From: Cryobacterium sp. HLT2-28
GTDB lineage: Bacteria > Actinomycetota > Actinomycetes > Actinomycetales > Microbacteriaceae
Assembly: GCF_004402495.1 (NCBI RefSeq)
Contig: NZ_SOFH01000029.1
Span: forward strand, 1 to 64,000
DNA length: 64,000 nucleotides
Direction: 5' to 3'
The position numbers were made by a program, and so were the translations under genes. This document shows, one piece after another, positions 9,078 through 18,889 of the stretch. The notes under the pieces were generated by a model that saw only the letters and a program-made list of their open reading frames with translations, had not been told where the DNA came from and made no database searches. The stretch's first letter is position 1; each line of letters begins with the position of its first letter.

Positions 9078-9641
9078 CTACTCCCAGAGGCTGGGGGCGG
9101 CCGCGCGGGTCGCGGGCATCGCCACATCCGTGCTCCACTCCAGCAGCCAGTGCGGAACGGTGACGGATGCCGGCACCGCCCCGACCGCCTCGGTGAGCTC
9201 GTCGATCGTGACGACTCCGCCGCCGCGCTTGAGGAATCGGCCGCGGATGAAGCCCTGGGCGTAGACCTCGGGCGCGCCGTCGGCATCCGGTCGCACGAAG
9301 CGCTGCTCCACGTAGACGGCCTTCTCGTCGAAGCCGAGAATGCGCGACTCGACGGTGAAGCGCTGGCCGAGGGTCAGGGACTTCCGGAAGCTGATCGTCT
9401 CCGAGACGACGACGGGGTACCAGCCTTTGGCGAGGAAGATCGCCCAGATCCCGGTGCGATGCAGCAGGTCGAACCGGGCGATGTCCATGATCGACAGGTA
9501 TACCCCGTTGTTCATGTGCCGCAGGATGTCCTGGTCGGTCGGCAGGGTGATGAACCGGGTGCGGGCGACGTCGTAGTGGCCGAGCCTCGCTCCGAAGCGG
9601 GACAGCAGACTGTGGAGGAGGGTTCGCCAGAGCATATGCAC
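9078..9641 (-). CDS. Acyl-CoA thioesterase-like hotdog protein (THEM6/4HBT type)
   Basis: 187 residues with the hotdog-fold core HMNNGVYLSIMDIARFDLL followed by a strand-rich body (GQRFTVESRILGFDEKAVYVEQRF), as in 4-hydroxybenzoyl-CoA-thioesterase-like and THEM6-like proteins. Thioester hydrolysis is the likely activity; the substrate is unknown. GTG 9641 is chosen because TAGCAT lies exactly six bases upstream on the coding strand, the leaderless pattern seen elsewhere here. An ATG two codons later is the alternative. Confidence 0.8.
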   Translation of the reverse strand: MHMLWRTLLHSLLSRFGARLGHYDVARTRFITLPTDQDILRHMNNGVYLSIMDIARFDLLHRTGIWAIFLAKGWYPVVVSETISFRKSLTLGQRFTVESRILGFDEKAVYVEQRFVRPDADGAPEVYAQGFIRGRFLKRGGGVVTIDELTEAVGAVPASVTVPHWLLEWSTDVAMPATRAAAPSLWE

Positions 9642-9647
9642 CCTGCG

Positions 9648-9653
9648 ATGCTA
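9648..9653 (-). promoter_or_regulatory. TAGCAT -10 element, leaderless start
   Basis: On the minus strand TAGCAT is followed by six bases and the GTG at 9641. Confidence 0.45.
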
Positions 9654-9761
9654 GGGCCAGGAAAGCCCGGTCCGCGCATTTTCTGCTGAGGGCCACAAGC
9701 ATTCGTCACGCCAGGCCAGGAACCTGCACGATTGCCACAGCGGATGGGGCCCGGCGCGGTC

Positions 9762-9767
9762 TAGCAT
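9762..9767 (+). promoter_or_regulatory. TAGCAT -10 element, leaderless start
   Basis: TAGCAT is six bases before ATG 9774. With the minus-strand element at 9648 it makes a divergent pair with the same hexamer. Confidence 0.5.
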
Positions 9768-9773
9768 TGCCCC

Positions 9774-10412
9774 ATGGTTCCCCTGTCCAACCTGCTGACG
9801 TTCGCGCTGGCCTCCGTCGCGCTGATCGCGCTGCCCGGCCCGACGGTGCTGTTCGTGATCGGGCGGTCGCTCGCGCTCGGCCGGATCGGCGGCTTCCTCA
9901 GCGTGCTCGGCAACGCCCTCGGCATGGTTCCCGTGATCGCGGCCGTCGCGCTCGGCCTCGGGGCCATCGTCACCCAGTCGGTGGTGGTCTTCACCGTGAT
10001 CAAGTTCGTCGGCGCCGCCTACATCGTCTACCTGGGCGTGCACGCCATCCGGCATCGCCGGGCGGTGGCCAGGGACATCGGGGTGAGCGTCGCCCGCAAG
10101 TCCAACTGGCGCCTGCTGGCAGAGGGCTCGGTGGTGGGCGTCAGCAACCCCAAGTCGATGGTCTTCTTCGTCGCGGTGCTGCCGCAGTTCGTCGACTACC
10201 GGGCCGGCGCGGTGCCGTTGCAGCTGATGACCCTGGGCGTGCTGTTCGTGTTCCTCGCCCTGCTCGGCGACAGCGTCTGGGCGCTCGCGGCGGGGTCGGC
10301 CAGGGACTGGTTCGCGAAATCGCCCCGCCGGATGGAGAACCTCTCCGCGACGGGCGGCGTGATGATGATCGGCCTCGGCGGCGTGCTCGCCGCCACCGGC
10401 GCGCAGTCCTGA
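9774..10412 (+). CDS. LysE/RhtB-family amino-acid exporter
   Basis: 212 residues with about six hydrophobic segments. The early ALPGPTVLFVIGRSLALGR motif and the central GVSNPKSMVFFVAVLPQF segment are hallmarks of the LysE/RhtB translocator family. These proteins export amino acids or related metabolites across the cytoplasmic membrane; which one is not predictable here. The gene is monocistronic between a divergent thioesterase and a convergent hydrolase. Confidence 0.9.
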   Translation: MVPLSNLLTFALASVALIALPGPTVLFVIGRSLALGRIGGFLSVLGNALGMVPVIAAVALGLGAIVTQSVVVFTVIKFVGAAYIVYLGVHAIRHRRAVARDIGVSVARKSNWRLLAEGSVVGVSNPKSMVFFVAVLPQFVDYRAGAVPLQLMTLGVLFVFLALLGDSVWALAAGSARDWFAKSPRRMENLSATGGVMMIGLGGVLAATGAQS

Positions 10413-10449
10413 CTCCTCCTGCTGCTCCCGGTCAGGCTGCTGCTGCAGG

Positions 10450-11484
10450 TCAGGCGGGGACCGCGGCGGGCAGGGCGGCCACCCGGCGCACGAAGGCTCC
10501 GAGGCGACGGTAGACCTCCTGGGACTCGGGGTGCCGGGAATCCTGCTGCCAGGTGTGGTGGGTGTTCGCCCGGCCGCGCTCGTAGATCAGCGTGTCGACG
10601 GTGATCGAGCGGCGACGCAGCGCCGCGATGAAATTGAGGTTGGCCCGGTAGAAGTAGTCCCGCTCCGAGGTGGTCACGAAGACGGGCGGGAACCCGCTGT
10701 CCAGCCACTCGATCGGGGACATGAACCGGGCTGCGGCGCGCAGCACGAGGCCGCGGCCCCGCTCAGGCAGCAGCATCCGCAGAAAATTGAGGCTCAGCAC
10801 GAAGCCGCGCTCGAACATCACCGAGACGTCCGCGATGCTGCAGTGCTGCACGAGGCCGCGCAGGTTTTCCGGTTCGACCTGCGGGCGGATGCCGTAGTAG
10901 GCGGCCAGCCTGGGTTCGTAGGCGGAGGCGGCCAGGAGCGCGGCGATGTGCCCGCCGGCCGAGTCGCCGCCGAGCACGATCCGGGTCGGGTCGCCGCCGA
11001 AGCGGTCGATGTTGCGGGCCACCCAGTCGAGCACCTCGTTGGCGTCCTCGAGCATGTGCTTGAGCTGGAAGTGGGTGGCCATCCGGTAGTTCGCGTTGAC
11101 CACGACCATGCCGTCGGCGGCCTGGCTCGCGCAGTACTTGGTCAGCGGCGCCTTGTCGCCCGATGTCCAGCCGCCGCCGTGGAAGTAGATGTAGACCGGG
11201 AGAGGTTCGGGCGCGTCGTGCGGCACCATGACGTCGAGACGATGGTCACGGATGCCGTCGCCGGCGTAGTCGAGGTCGAGGTGGTAGTCGACGGTGTCGA
11301 TCGGCTCCGCGTTGAACTTGTGCAGTTCGCCGGGCAGGATGCGGTGCATCAGTGCCCGCCAGACCCAGACCGGAACCCGGGAGAGCGCCGTCTCCTTGTG
11401 CGATTTCGGCTTCTTCGGTGTTCGCCTTGGTGCGGCGGATACGGGGGGTGCGTCGGTGCCGATTGCTGGAGGTGGGCTCGTCAT
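10450..11484 (-). CDS. Alpha/beta hydrolase of the hormone-sensitive-lipase group
   Basis: 344 residues. The oxyanion-hole motif HGGGW is at residues 102-106 and the nucleophile elbow GGDSAGG places Ser175; both define the HSL-type carboxylesterase family. A basic, proline-rich first 35 residues has no clear signal peptide. ATG 11484 is chosen because the upstream extension to 11655 is low-complexity and overlaps the promoter of the divergent aldo/keto reductase. Ester substrate unknown. Confidence 0.85.
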   Translation of the reverse strand: MTSPPPAIGTDAPPVSAAPRRTPKKPKSHKETALSRVPVWVWRALMHRILPGELHKFNAEPIDTVDYHLDLDYAGDGIRDHRLDVMVPHDAPEPLPVYIYFHGGGWTSGDKAPLTKYCASQAADGMVVVNANYRMATHFQLKHMLEDANEVLDWVARNIDRFGGDPTRIVLGGDSAGGHIAALLAASAYEPRLAAYYGIRPQVEPENLRGLVQHCSIADVSVMFERGFVLSLNFLRMLLPERGRGLVLRAAARFMSPIEWLDSGFPPVFVTTSERDYFYRANLNFIAALRRRSITVDTLIYERGRANTHHTWQQDSRHPESQEVYRRLGAFVRRVAALPAAVPA

Positions 11485-11642
11485 GCGAGGGAGCGGTGGG
11501 TCTGGATCACCTGCCGACTGTATGACGCCCGACCGTGAGCAAGCTGAGAGCGCCTCACCTTCGAGATTGAGAAGCCCGAGCGCACAATGACATCCGCTGC
11601 CCCTGTTGGACAGTTCACTCGGTACGGGTGGAGGCTGGGCAG

Positions 11643-12614
11643 ATGGACTACACACATCTCGGCCGTTCCGGCCTCGCGGTCTCCCGGCTCTGCCTCGGCA
11701 CGATGAACTTCGGCCACTGGACCCCGGAGGCCGACGCGCACGCCATCATGGACGCGGCTCGTGGCTACGGCATCAACTACTTCGACACCGCCAATGTGTA
11801 CGGTGACAGCACCGGCAAGGGCGGCACCGAGAAGATCATCGGCGACTGGTTCGCCCAGGGCGGCGCCCGCCGGGAGGGAACCGTGCTCGCGACCAAGCTC
11901 TACGGCGACATGAGCGGACTGCCCAACGAGGGCAAGCTCTCTGCGCTGAACATCCGTCGCGCCCTCGACGCGAGCCTGACGCGGCTGCAGACGGACTACA
12001 TCGACATCTACCAGTTCCACCACGTGGACCGGGACACCCCGTGGGACGAGATCTGGCAGGCGATGGAGACGGCCGTCGCGCAGGGCAAGATCCTTTACGC
12101 CGGCAGCAGCAACTTCGCCGGCTGGCACATCGCCACCGCCCAGGCGGAGGCGCGGCGGCGCAACTTCACCGGGCTGGTCAGCGAGCAGTCGATCTACAAC
12201 CTGCTGACCCGGGACATCGAGCTCGAGGTCATTCCCTCGGCTGTGAGCCACGGCCTGGGCATCATCCCCTGGTCGCCGCTGCAGGGCGGACTGCTCGGCG
12301 GGGTGCTCCGCAAGGAGCAGGAGGGCAAGCGACGCCTCGAGGGCAAGGTCGGCGAACAGCTCGCGAAGCACCGCACCGCGATCGGGCAGTACGAGGACTT
12401 CTGCGCGGAGCTCGGCCACGAGCCGGGCGACGTCGGCCTGGCCTGGCTGCTGCACCAGCCCGCCGTCACCGCGCCGATCGTGGGTCCGCGCACGCAGGGC
12501 CAGCTGGACGCCGCGGTTCGAGCGCTCACGGTCAGCCTCGACACGGCGGCCCTCGCCCGGCTGGACGAGATCTTCCCGGGCCGGAAGCCGGCACCGGAGC
12601 ACTACGCATGGTGA
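11643..12614 (+). CDS. Aldo/keto reductase
   Basis: 323 residues with the AKR barrel signatures: LGRSGLAVSRLCLGTMNFG at the N-terminus, FDTANVYG holding the catalytic Asp and Tyr, ATKLYG with the Lys, and YQFHHVD with the His. These NADPH-dependent enzymes interconvert carbonyls and alcohols. ATG 11643 has a GGAGG about eight bases upstream. It overlaps the next SDR gene by seven bases, and a second AKR follows, so the three form a small operon of related redox activity, possibly on sugars. Confidence 0.9.
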   Translation: MDYTHLGRSGLAVSRLCLGTMNFGHWTPEADAHAIMDAARGYGINYFDTANVYGDSTGKGGTEKIIGDWFAQGGARREGTVLATKLYGDMSGLPNEGKLSALNIRRALDASLTRLQTDYIDIYQFHHVDRDTPWDEIWQAMETAVAQGKILYAGSSNFAGWHIATAQAEARRRNFTGLVSEQSIYNLLTRDIELEVIPSAVSHGLGIIPWSPLQGGLLGGVLRKEQEGKRRLEGKVGEQLAKHRTAIGQYEDFCAELGHEPGDVGLAWLLHQPAVTAPIVGPRTQGQLDAAVRALTVSLDTAALARLDEIFPGRKPAPEHYAW

Positions 12615-13669
12615 CGCCGGCGACGGGCTCCCTCCCGCCGGCGAGCGCCGGGCTGACCGTGCTCTTCGTCGGGGGCACCGGGGTGATCAGCGCCGCCGCC
12701 GCTGAGCGGGCCGTCGCCGCCGGCCACCGCCTGACCATCCTCAACCGCGGCCGGGCGACGCTCCGCCCCCTGCCGGCCGGAACCGAACTGCTGGTCGCGG
12801 ACATCCGTGATCCCGCATCCGTCCGCTCCGCGCTCGGCTCCCGCAGCTTCGACGTCGTCGTCGACTTCGTCGCCTTCACGCCCGGCCAGGTCGCGGCCGA
12901 CATCGAACTGTTCGAGGGGCGAACGGGGCAGTACGTCTTCATCAGCTCGGCCTCGGCCTACCAGAAGCCCCCGGGCGTTCTGCCGATTCGCGAGTCGACT
13001 CCCCTGCGCAACCCGTTCTGGCAGTATTCGCGGGACAAGATCGCCGGCGAGGACCTTCTTGTCGCCGCGTATCGCGAACGGGGTTTCCCGGTGACGATCG
13101 TGCGCCCGTCGCACACCTATGACCACACTCAGATTCCGCTCACCGGCGGCTGGTCGGACATCGTCCGGCTGCGGGCCGGGGCGCCCGTTGTCGTGCACGG
13201 TGACGGCACATCGCTGTGGACGCTCACGCACAGCACCGATTTTGCGAAGGCGTTCGTCGGGCTGCTCGGTCTTCCCCAGGCGGTGGGCGACAGTTTCACG
13301 ATCACCTCCGACGAGGTCATGCCGTGGAATGCCATCTACGCCGTGTATGCCGCGGCAGCCGGAGCCCCGGAGCCCGACCTCGTGCACGTGGCGTCGGAGA
13401 CGATCGCGGCCGCCGACCCGGAGCTCGGCCCGCCGCTTCTCGGGGACAAGGCCCATTCGGTGATCTTCGACAACACCAAGGTCAGGGCGCTGGTGCCGGA
13501 GTTCGTCTGCACCACGCCGCTCTGGCGGGGAGCCCGGGCCACCCTCGCCTGGTTCGACGCGCATCCGGAACACCAGCTGCCCAACCCGGCGCTGACGAGC
13601 ACATTCGACGCACTCATTGCGGCCGCACGGCCCGAAACCGGCTTCGCCCGGGGATTGAAGGACTCATGA
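12608..13669 (+). CDS. NAD-dependent epimerase/dehydratase-family (extended SDR) protein
   Basis: 353 residues. The Rossmann motif FVGGTGVISAAAAE is near residue 25, and the SSASAYQK and YSRDK segments correspond to the catalytic region of extended SDRs. A C-terminal substrate domain includes GDGTSLWTLTHSTDFAKAFVGLLG. It sits between two aldo/keto reductases, overlapping them by seven and four bases. Nucleotide-sugar or sugar oxidoreduction is suggested by the family but not provable. Confidence 0.82.
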   Translation: MVTPATGSLPPASAGLTVLFVGGTGVISAAAAERAVAAGHRLTILNRGRATLRPLPAGTELLVADIRDPASVRSALGSRSFDVVVDFVAFTPGQVAADIELFEGRTGQYVFISSASAYQKPPGVLPIRESTPLRNPFWQYSRDKIAGEDLLVAAYRERGFPVTIVRPSHTYDHTQIPLTGGWSDIVRLRAGAPVVVHGDGTSLWTLTHSTDFAKAFVGLLGLPQAVGDSFTITSDEVMPWNAIYAVYAAAAGAPEPDLVHVASETIAAADPELGPPLLGDKAHSVIFDNTKVRALVPEFVCTTPLWRGARATLAWFDAHPEHQLPNPALTSTFDALIAAARPETGFARGLKDS

Positions 13670-14526
13670 AGACCCGGCTCATCGCCCACCGTCAGGTCAG
13701 CGCGATCGGACTCGGCGGCATGCCCATGTCGATCGAGGGCCGACCGGATGCCGCACGCTCCGTCGCCACCATCCACGCCGCCCTGGAGGAGGGCGTGACC
13801 CTTTTCGACACGGCGGATTCGTACCACGTGCACAGCGACGAGGTCGGCCACAACGAAACTCTGATCGCCGGCGCGATCGGGTCGTGGGGAGGCGACACGT
13901 CGACCGTGCTGGTGGCGACGAAGGGTGGGCATCTCCGGCCCGGGGACGGCACCTGGACCGTCGACGGCCGGCCCGAGTACGTGAAGCAGGCGGCCGAGGC
14001 GTCACTGAAACGCCTCGGCGGCGACGCGATCGGGCTGTACCAGTTCCACCGGCCCGACCCGGCCGTGCCGTACGCCGACTCGATCGGAGCCCTGCGCGAC
14101 CTGCTCGACGCGGGCACGATCGAGCTGGCCGGCATCTCCAACGCGAACCCGGAGCAGATCCTGCTGGCCAGGGAGATCCTGGGCGGTCGCCTGGCGAGCG
14201 TGCAGAACCAGTTCTCGCCCGCGTTCCGCAGCAGCGAGTCGGAGCTGCGGCTCTGCGATGAGCTCGGCATCGCGTTCCTCCCCTGGCGGCCGCTCGGCGG
14301 CATCCTGTCCGCGGCGGCACTCGGCGATCGGTTCCCCGCGTTCCAGGCCGTCGCCGCCGCACGCGGCCTGAGCCCGCAGGTGGTCTGCCTCGCCTGGCAC
14401 CTGGCGAAGTCGCCCCAGGTCATTCCGATCCCGGGCGCCTCCCGCCCGGAGAGCATCCGGGATTCGGTTCAGGCGGCCGAGTTCACGCTCACCCCGGAGG
14501 AATCGGCGACGCTCGACGCCGCCTGA
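13666..14526 (+). CDS. Aldo/keto reductase
   Basis: 286 residues. IGLGGMPMS, FDTADSYHVHS, VATKGG and YQFHRPD give the AKR catalytic tetrad context, and the C-terminal IPGASRPESIRDS motif is the usual NADP-contact region. It overlaps the preceding SDR by four bases (ATGA). Its 3' end overlaps the convergent LysR gene by 58 bases, so no terminator can separate them. Confidence 0.88.
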   Translation: MKTRLIAHRQVSAIGLGGMPMSIEGRPDAARSVATIHAALEEGVTLFDTADSYHVHSDEVGHNETLIAGAIGSWGGDTSTVLVATKGGHLRPGDGTWTVDGRPEYVKQAAEASLKRLGGDAIGLYQFHRPDPAVPYADSIGALRDLLDAGTIELAGISNANPEQILLAREILGGRLASVQNQFSPAFRSSESELRLCDELGIAFLPWRPLGGILSAAALGDRFPAFQAVAAARGLSPQVVCLAWHLAKSPQVIPIPGASRPESIRDSVQAAEFTLTPEESATLDAA

Positions 14527-15401
14527 GCGGGCGCCCGGGTGAGCAGCTGATCGAGGAACGCCGTGGCGGCCGGGCTCGGCTCGTCCGCCACGGCCACCGC
14601 GACGTGCCACTGCGGCATCCCCGCGTGCAATGCCACCGCGTGCAACTCGTCCGGGCGTTTCTCCGCGAAGCTCTCCGGTACGATCGCGATGCCGAGGTTG
14701 TGGCCGACCAGGTCGAGAAGCGGGTGCACGTCGTTCACCTCGAGGGTGGCCCGGTAGTCGAACCCGGCCGCGGCGAAGGCGCGCCGGGTCAGCACGTGCG
14801 CACCCCAGCCGGCCTGGAAGCCGACGAGCGACTCGGTGCGCAGGGAATCCATCTCGATCCCGGCACTGGCGGCGAGCGGATGCCCGGGGTGACAGAGCAC
14901 GATCAGGTTCTGCGTGCTCAGCCGGAGCAGCCGCACCCCAGGCGGGGTGTCGCCGGTCTCGACCACGAGCGCGACATCGGTCTGCCCGCCGGCGACGCTC
15001 TCGGTGAGGTCGACGGAACCGGCGTAGCGCAACCGGATCTCGACGCCCGGGTTCAGCCGCCGGAACTCCGCCAGCTCGGCCGGCAGGTCGACCGACCCGA
15101 GGCAGGGCTCGGCGCCGACCGTGAGGGTGCCGCGCATCAGCCCGCGCACCGCGGCCACCGCGTTGCGGGCGGCGGCGGCGCTGGCCAGGGTGCGCACCGC
15201 ATCCGTCAGCAGCGCCCGGCCGGCGGTCGTCAGTTCGACCCGCCTGGTGCTGCGGACGAACAGGGACGTGCCCAGTTCGATCTCGAGGGCGCGGATCGAC
15301 GCCGACAGGCCGGACTGCGAGATCTGCAGGAGCTCCGCGGCCCGGGTGAAGTGGCGTTCCTCGGCCACGGCGACGAAGTGTTCGAGCTGGCGCAATTCCA
15401 T
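14469..15401 (-). CDS. LysR-family transcriptional regulator
   Basis: 310 residues with an N-terminal HTH (RHFTRAAELLQISQSGLSASIRALE) and a substrate-binding domain with GIAIVPESFA near the end. The start has TACAAT six bases upstream, so the mRNA is probably leaderless. It converges on the aldo/keto reductase operon with a 58-base coding overlap, which makes antisense interference possible. Effector unknown. Confidence 0.88.
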   Translation of the reverse strand: MELRQLEHFVAVAEERHFTRAAELLQISQSGLSASIRALEIELGTSLFVRSTRRVELTTAGRALLTDAVRTLASAAAARNAVAAVRGLMRGTLTVGAEPCLGSVDLPAELAEFRRLNPGVEIRLRYAGSVDLTESVAGGQTDVALVVETGDTPPGVRLLRLSTQNLIVLCHPGHPLAASAGIEMDSLRTESLVGFQAGWGAHVLTRRAFAAAGFDYRATLEVNDVHPLLDLVGHNLGIAIVPESFAEKRPDELHAVALHAGMPQWHVAVAVADEPSPAATAFLDQLLTRAPAQAASSVADSSGVSVNSAA

Positions 15402-15407
15402 TCAGCG

Positions 15408-15413
15408 ATTGTA
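15408..15413 (-). promoter_or_regulatory. TACAAT -10 element, leaderless start
   Basis: On the minus strand TACAAT lies six bases before the ATG at 15401. Confidence 0.5.
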
Positions 15414-15432
15414 CTGCTGGATCACGCCGGTC

Positions 15433-15987
15433 CTAGGAGCCGTCCGTGTTGCCGGCGGCTCCCCCAAACACGCCGGTGGCCTCGAGGATGCCGCGGGCCA
15501 GGGTGTGGAAGTGCAGGGTGAATCCCAGCACGGCCGGCGTGGACGCGGGGCCGACGTCGAGGTGAGGGACGTCCACCGCGTGCACGATGAACTGGTAGCG
15601 GTGCGTGCCCGTGCCGGCCGGCGGGCCGGCCCCGATGAACGCGCGCTGCCCCGCCTCGTTCGGCAGGGTCACCGCGCCGGCGGGAAGCAGGTGCCCGCCG
15701 GCCGCGCCGACACCCGGTGGGAGGCTGGTCACCGTTGCCGGCAGGTTGAAGACCGCCCAATGCCAGAATCCCGAGCCGGTCGGCGCATCCGGGTCGTACG
15801 CGGTCACCGCGAAGCTCCGCGTCGCCGCCGGGAAGCCGGACCAGGACAACTGGGGGGAGAGGTCTGCGCCGCCGGCACCCCGGCCGTACTGTGCCGCGGC
15901 GAGCGGCCGGCCGTGGGTCATCTCGGTGCTCGTCAGGCTGAAGAGCGGGACGTCGCCGAACCGGGCGAGGGGATCAGGTGTGCTCAC
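15433..15987 (-). CDS. YbhB/YbcL-family PEBP (Raf-kinase-inhibitor-like) protein
   Basis: 184 residues with the PEBP signatures [23 protein letters not shown] and [11 protein letters not shown], and the later [12 protein letters not shown]. Bacterial members bind small phosphorylated or lipid ligands; cellular role uncertain. GTG 15987 is selected because GGAGG lies four bases upstream; an extension to 16008 would put the ribosome site inside the gene. Confidence 0.88.
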   Translation of the reverse strand: MSTPDPLARFGDVPLFSLTSTEMTHGRPLAAAQYGRGAGGADLSPQLSWSGFPAATRSFAVTAYDPDAPTGSGFWHWAVFNLPATVTSLPPGVGAAGGHLLPAGAVTLPNEAGQRAFIGAGPPAGTGTHRYQFIVHAVDVPHLDVGPASTPAVLGFTLHFHTLARGILEATGVFGGAAGNTDGS

Positions 15988-16062
15988 GTTTCCTCCGTTG
16001 TCTGCCACCAGCCTAGGGAGATTCCGCCGGGGCGCGAGGGTCCGAGCCCGCGAGGAGGGCGG

Positions 16063-16068
16063 TAAAAT
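16063..16068 (+). promoter_or_regulatory. TAAAAT -10 element, leaderless start
   Basis: A strong -10 hexamer stands six bases before ATG 16075, with no other clear start upstream. Confidence 0.5.
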
Positions 16069-16074
16069 GGGCCG

Positions 16075-16983
16075 ATGGCCATCCCGAAGATCCTGCTCTA
16101 CTACGTCTTCACGCCACTGGCCGACCCCGATGCGGTGCGGCTTTGGCAGCGCGACCTCTGCGCGGCGCTGGGCATCCGCGGCCGGATCCTGATCTCAGCC
16201 CAGGGGCTGAACGGCACGATCGGCGGCGACCTCGCCGCGCTCAAACGCTACGTGCGGAAGACCCGCGACTATCCGGCGTTCAAGCAGATTGACTTCACGT
16301 GGAGCAACGGGACGGCACTGGACCCGGCCGGCCTCAGCCTGGACTTCCCCCGCCTGGTCGTGAAGGTGCGCGACGAGATCGTGAGCTTCGGAGCTCCCGG
16401 CGAACTGAAGGTGGACGCGGACGGCGTCGTCGGCGGCGGCGAGAAACTGAGCCCGGCCGAGCTGCATTCACTGGTCGGCGAGCGCGGCGACGACGTCGTC
16501 TTCTTCGACGGGCGCAACGCCTTCGAGGCGGAGATCGGCCGGTTCCGGAACGCGGTCGTGCCCGACGTCGCCAACACGCGCGAATTCGTCGCCGAACTCG
16601 ACAGCGGCAAGTACGACCATCTCAAGGGCAAGCCCGTCGTCACCTACTGCACCGGCGGCATCCGCTGCGAGGTGCTCAGCGGCCTGATGAAGGACCGCGG
16701 CTTCAGCGAGGTCTACCAGCTCGACGGCGGCGTCGTGCGTTACGGCGAGGCGTTCGGCGACGACGGCCTGTGGGACGGCTCGCTCTACGTCTTCGACCAG
16801 CGGATGTCCGTGGACTTCAGTGACCACACTGCGGTGCTCGGCCACTGCCGGGCCTGCGGCGAGCCGACGAAGAACATGCTCAACTGCCGGGATGTCTCCT
16901 GCCGGGAACAGCTCGTCGTCTGCGCGACCTGCGCCGGGCGCGACGCACCGGCCTGCGCCGGGCACGCTCTGCACCCACGCTGA
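16075..16983 (+). CDS. trhO: tRNA uridine(34) hydroxylase, rhodanese-domain (TrhO/YceA)
   Basis: 302 residues. An N-terminal acylphosphatase-like domain ([14 protein letters not shown], about 38-51) precedes a rhodanese domain with active-site Cys192 and Cys198 in [10 protein letters not shown] Cys-rich C-terminal segment ([14 protein letters not shown]) follows. This architecture is that of TrhO, which makes 5-hydroxyuridine at the tRNA wobble position. Length is normal for the family. Confidence 0.92.
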   Translation: MAIPKILLYYVFTPLADPDAVRLWQRDLCAALGIRGRILISAQGLNGTIGGDLAALKRYVRKTRDYPAFKQIDFTWSNGTALDPAGLSLDFPRLVVKVRDEIVSFGAPGELKVDADGVVGGGEKLSPAELHSLVGERGDDVVFFDGRNAFEAEIGRFRNAVVPDVANTREFVAELDSGKYDHLKGKPVVTYCTGGIRCEVLSGLMKDRGFSEVYQLDGGVVRYGEAFGDDGLWDGSLYVFDQRMSVDFSDHTAVLGHCRACGEPTKNMLNCRDVSCREQLVVCATCAGRDAPACAGHALHPR

Positions 16984-17076
16984 CCGCCCGCTGGGTCCGG
17001 CGCGACGACGCGGTACGCCCGGTCGGTGTCCGCGCAGGGCATAGTCTGGGGTCAAATCGGAAATCGGGGTGCGCGA

Positions 17077-17975
<899 letters not shown>

Positions 17976-17979
<4 letters not shown>

Positions 17980-18818
17980 CCATGTTGCTGCGCGCCATCA
18001 GGGCCGAGTTCGCCAAGCTCCTCACCACCCGCATCTGGTGGGTCCTCGCCGCCGTGCTCTTCGGCTACATCGGCCTGCTCTCCGGTGGTCTGGCCGCGTT
18101 GTTCGCGGGAATCCAGAGCGGGGCCATCGACCCGAGCGCGGCCGGCACCGGGTCCCAGAGTACCCCGCCCCTCGGCAGCCTTCCCCCGCTCGTCTACAGC
18201 TTCGCCTCCTCCGTCGGGTATGTCTTTCCCGTCCTGCTCGGCGCCCTCGCGACCACCGGGGAATTCCGGCACCAGACCCTCACGCCCACCTTCCTTGCCA
18301 ACCCGCGGCGGGCGCAGGTGCTCGGTGCGAAGGCGATCACCCTGTTCCTCGCCGGCGGCGCGTTCGGCGCCGTCGCGCTGCTCGCCTCCGTCGGCATCGG
18401 CGCCCTCGTCATCAACGCGTTCGGGGTCGACACCTTGCTCGGCGACAGCGCCACCTGGGCCCTGATCGGCCGCACCCTGCTCGCCATGGCTCTCTGGGCG
18501 GCCGTAGGGGTCGGTCTCGGCGTGCTCGTGCCCAACCAGGTTGCCTCGATCGTGATCGTGCTCGCGTTCACCCAGTTCGTCGAGCCGCTGCTGCGCTTCG
18601 CCTCGATGTTCACCGAGGCCACCGCCGGGATCGGCAAGTTCCTGCCGGGGGCGGCATCCGATGCCCTGGTCGGTGCGAGCATCTTCACCGTGGCCAGCCC
18701 GGTCGGCGGTGCGGCGGCCGCGCTCGACTGGTGGCAGGGCGGGCTCGTGCTGCTCGCCTATGCGGCGGCCGCCACCATCGGCGGCTACTTCGTCAGCTGG
18801 CGCCGCGACGTCACCTGA
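17976..18818 (+). CDS. ABC-2 type permease
   Basis: 280 residues with six predicted membrane spans. The first follows RAEFAKLLTTRIWWVLAAVLFGYIG, the typical ABC-2 permease opening, and GEFRHQTLTPTFLANPRR lies after the second span. GTG 17976 overlaps the ATPase stop (GTGA). It pairs with the preceding ATPase to form a two-subunit exporter in the cytoplasmic membrane. Confidence 0.85.
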
Positions 18819-18877
18819 GCCAGGCTCCCCGGGTCGGCGCCGCTGGTTGGCCGCCGCGCCGCCTGCGGGTCGGCGCG

Positions 18878-18883
18878 TAGGCT
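18878..18883 (+). promoter_or_regulatory. TAGGCT -10 element, leaderless start
   Basis: TAGGCT is six bases before ATG 18890; no Shine-Dalgarno is present. Confidence 0.5.
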
Positions 18884-18889
18884 CGACCC

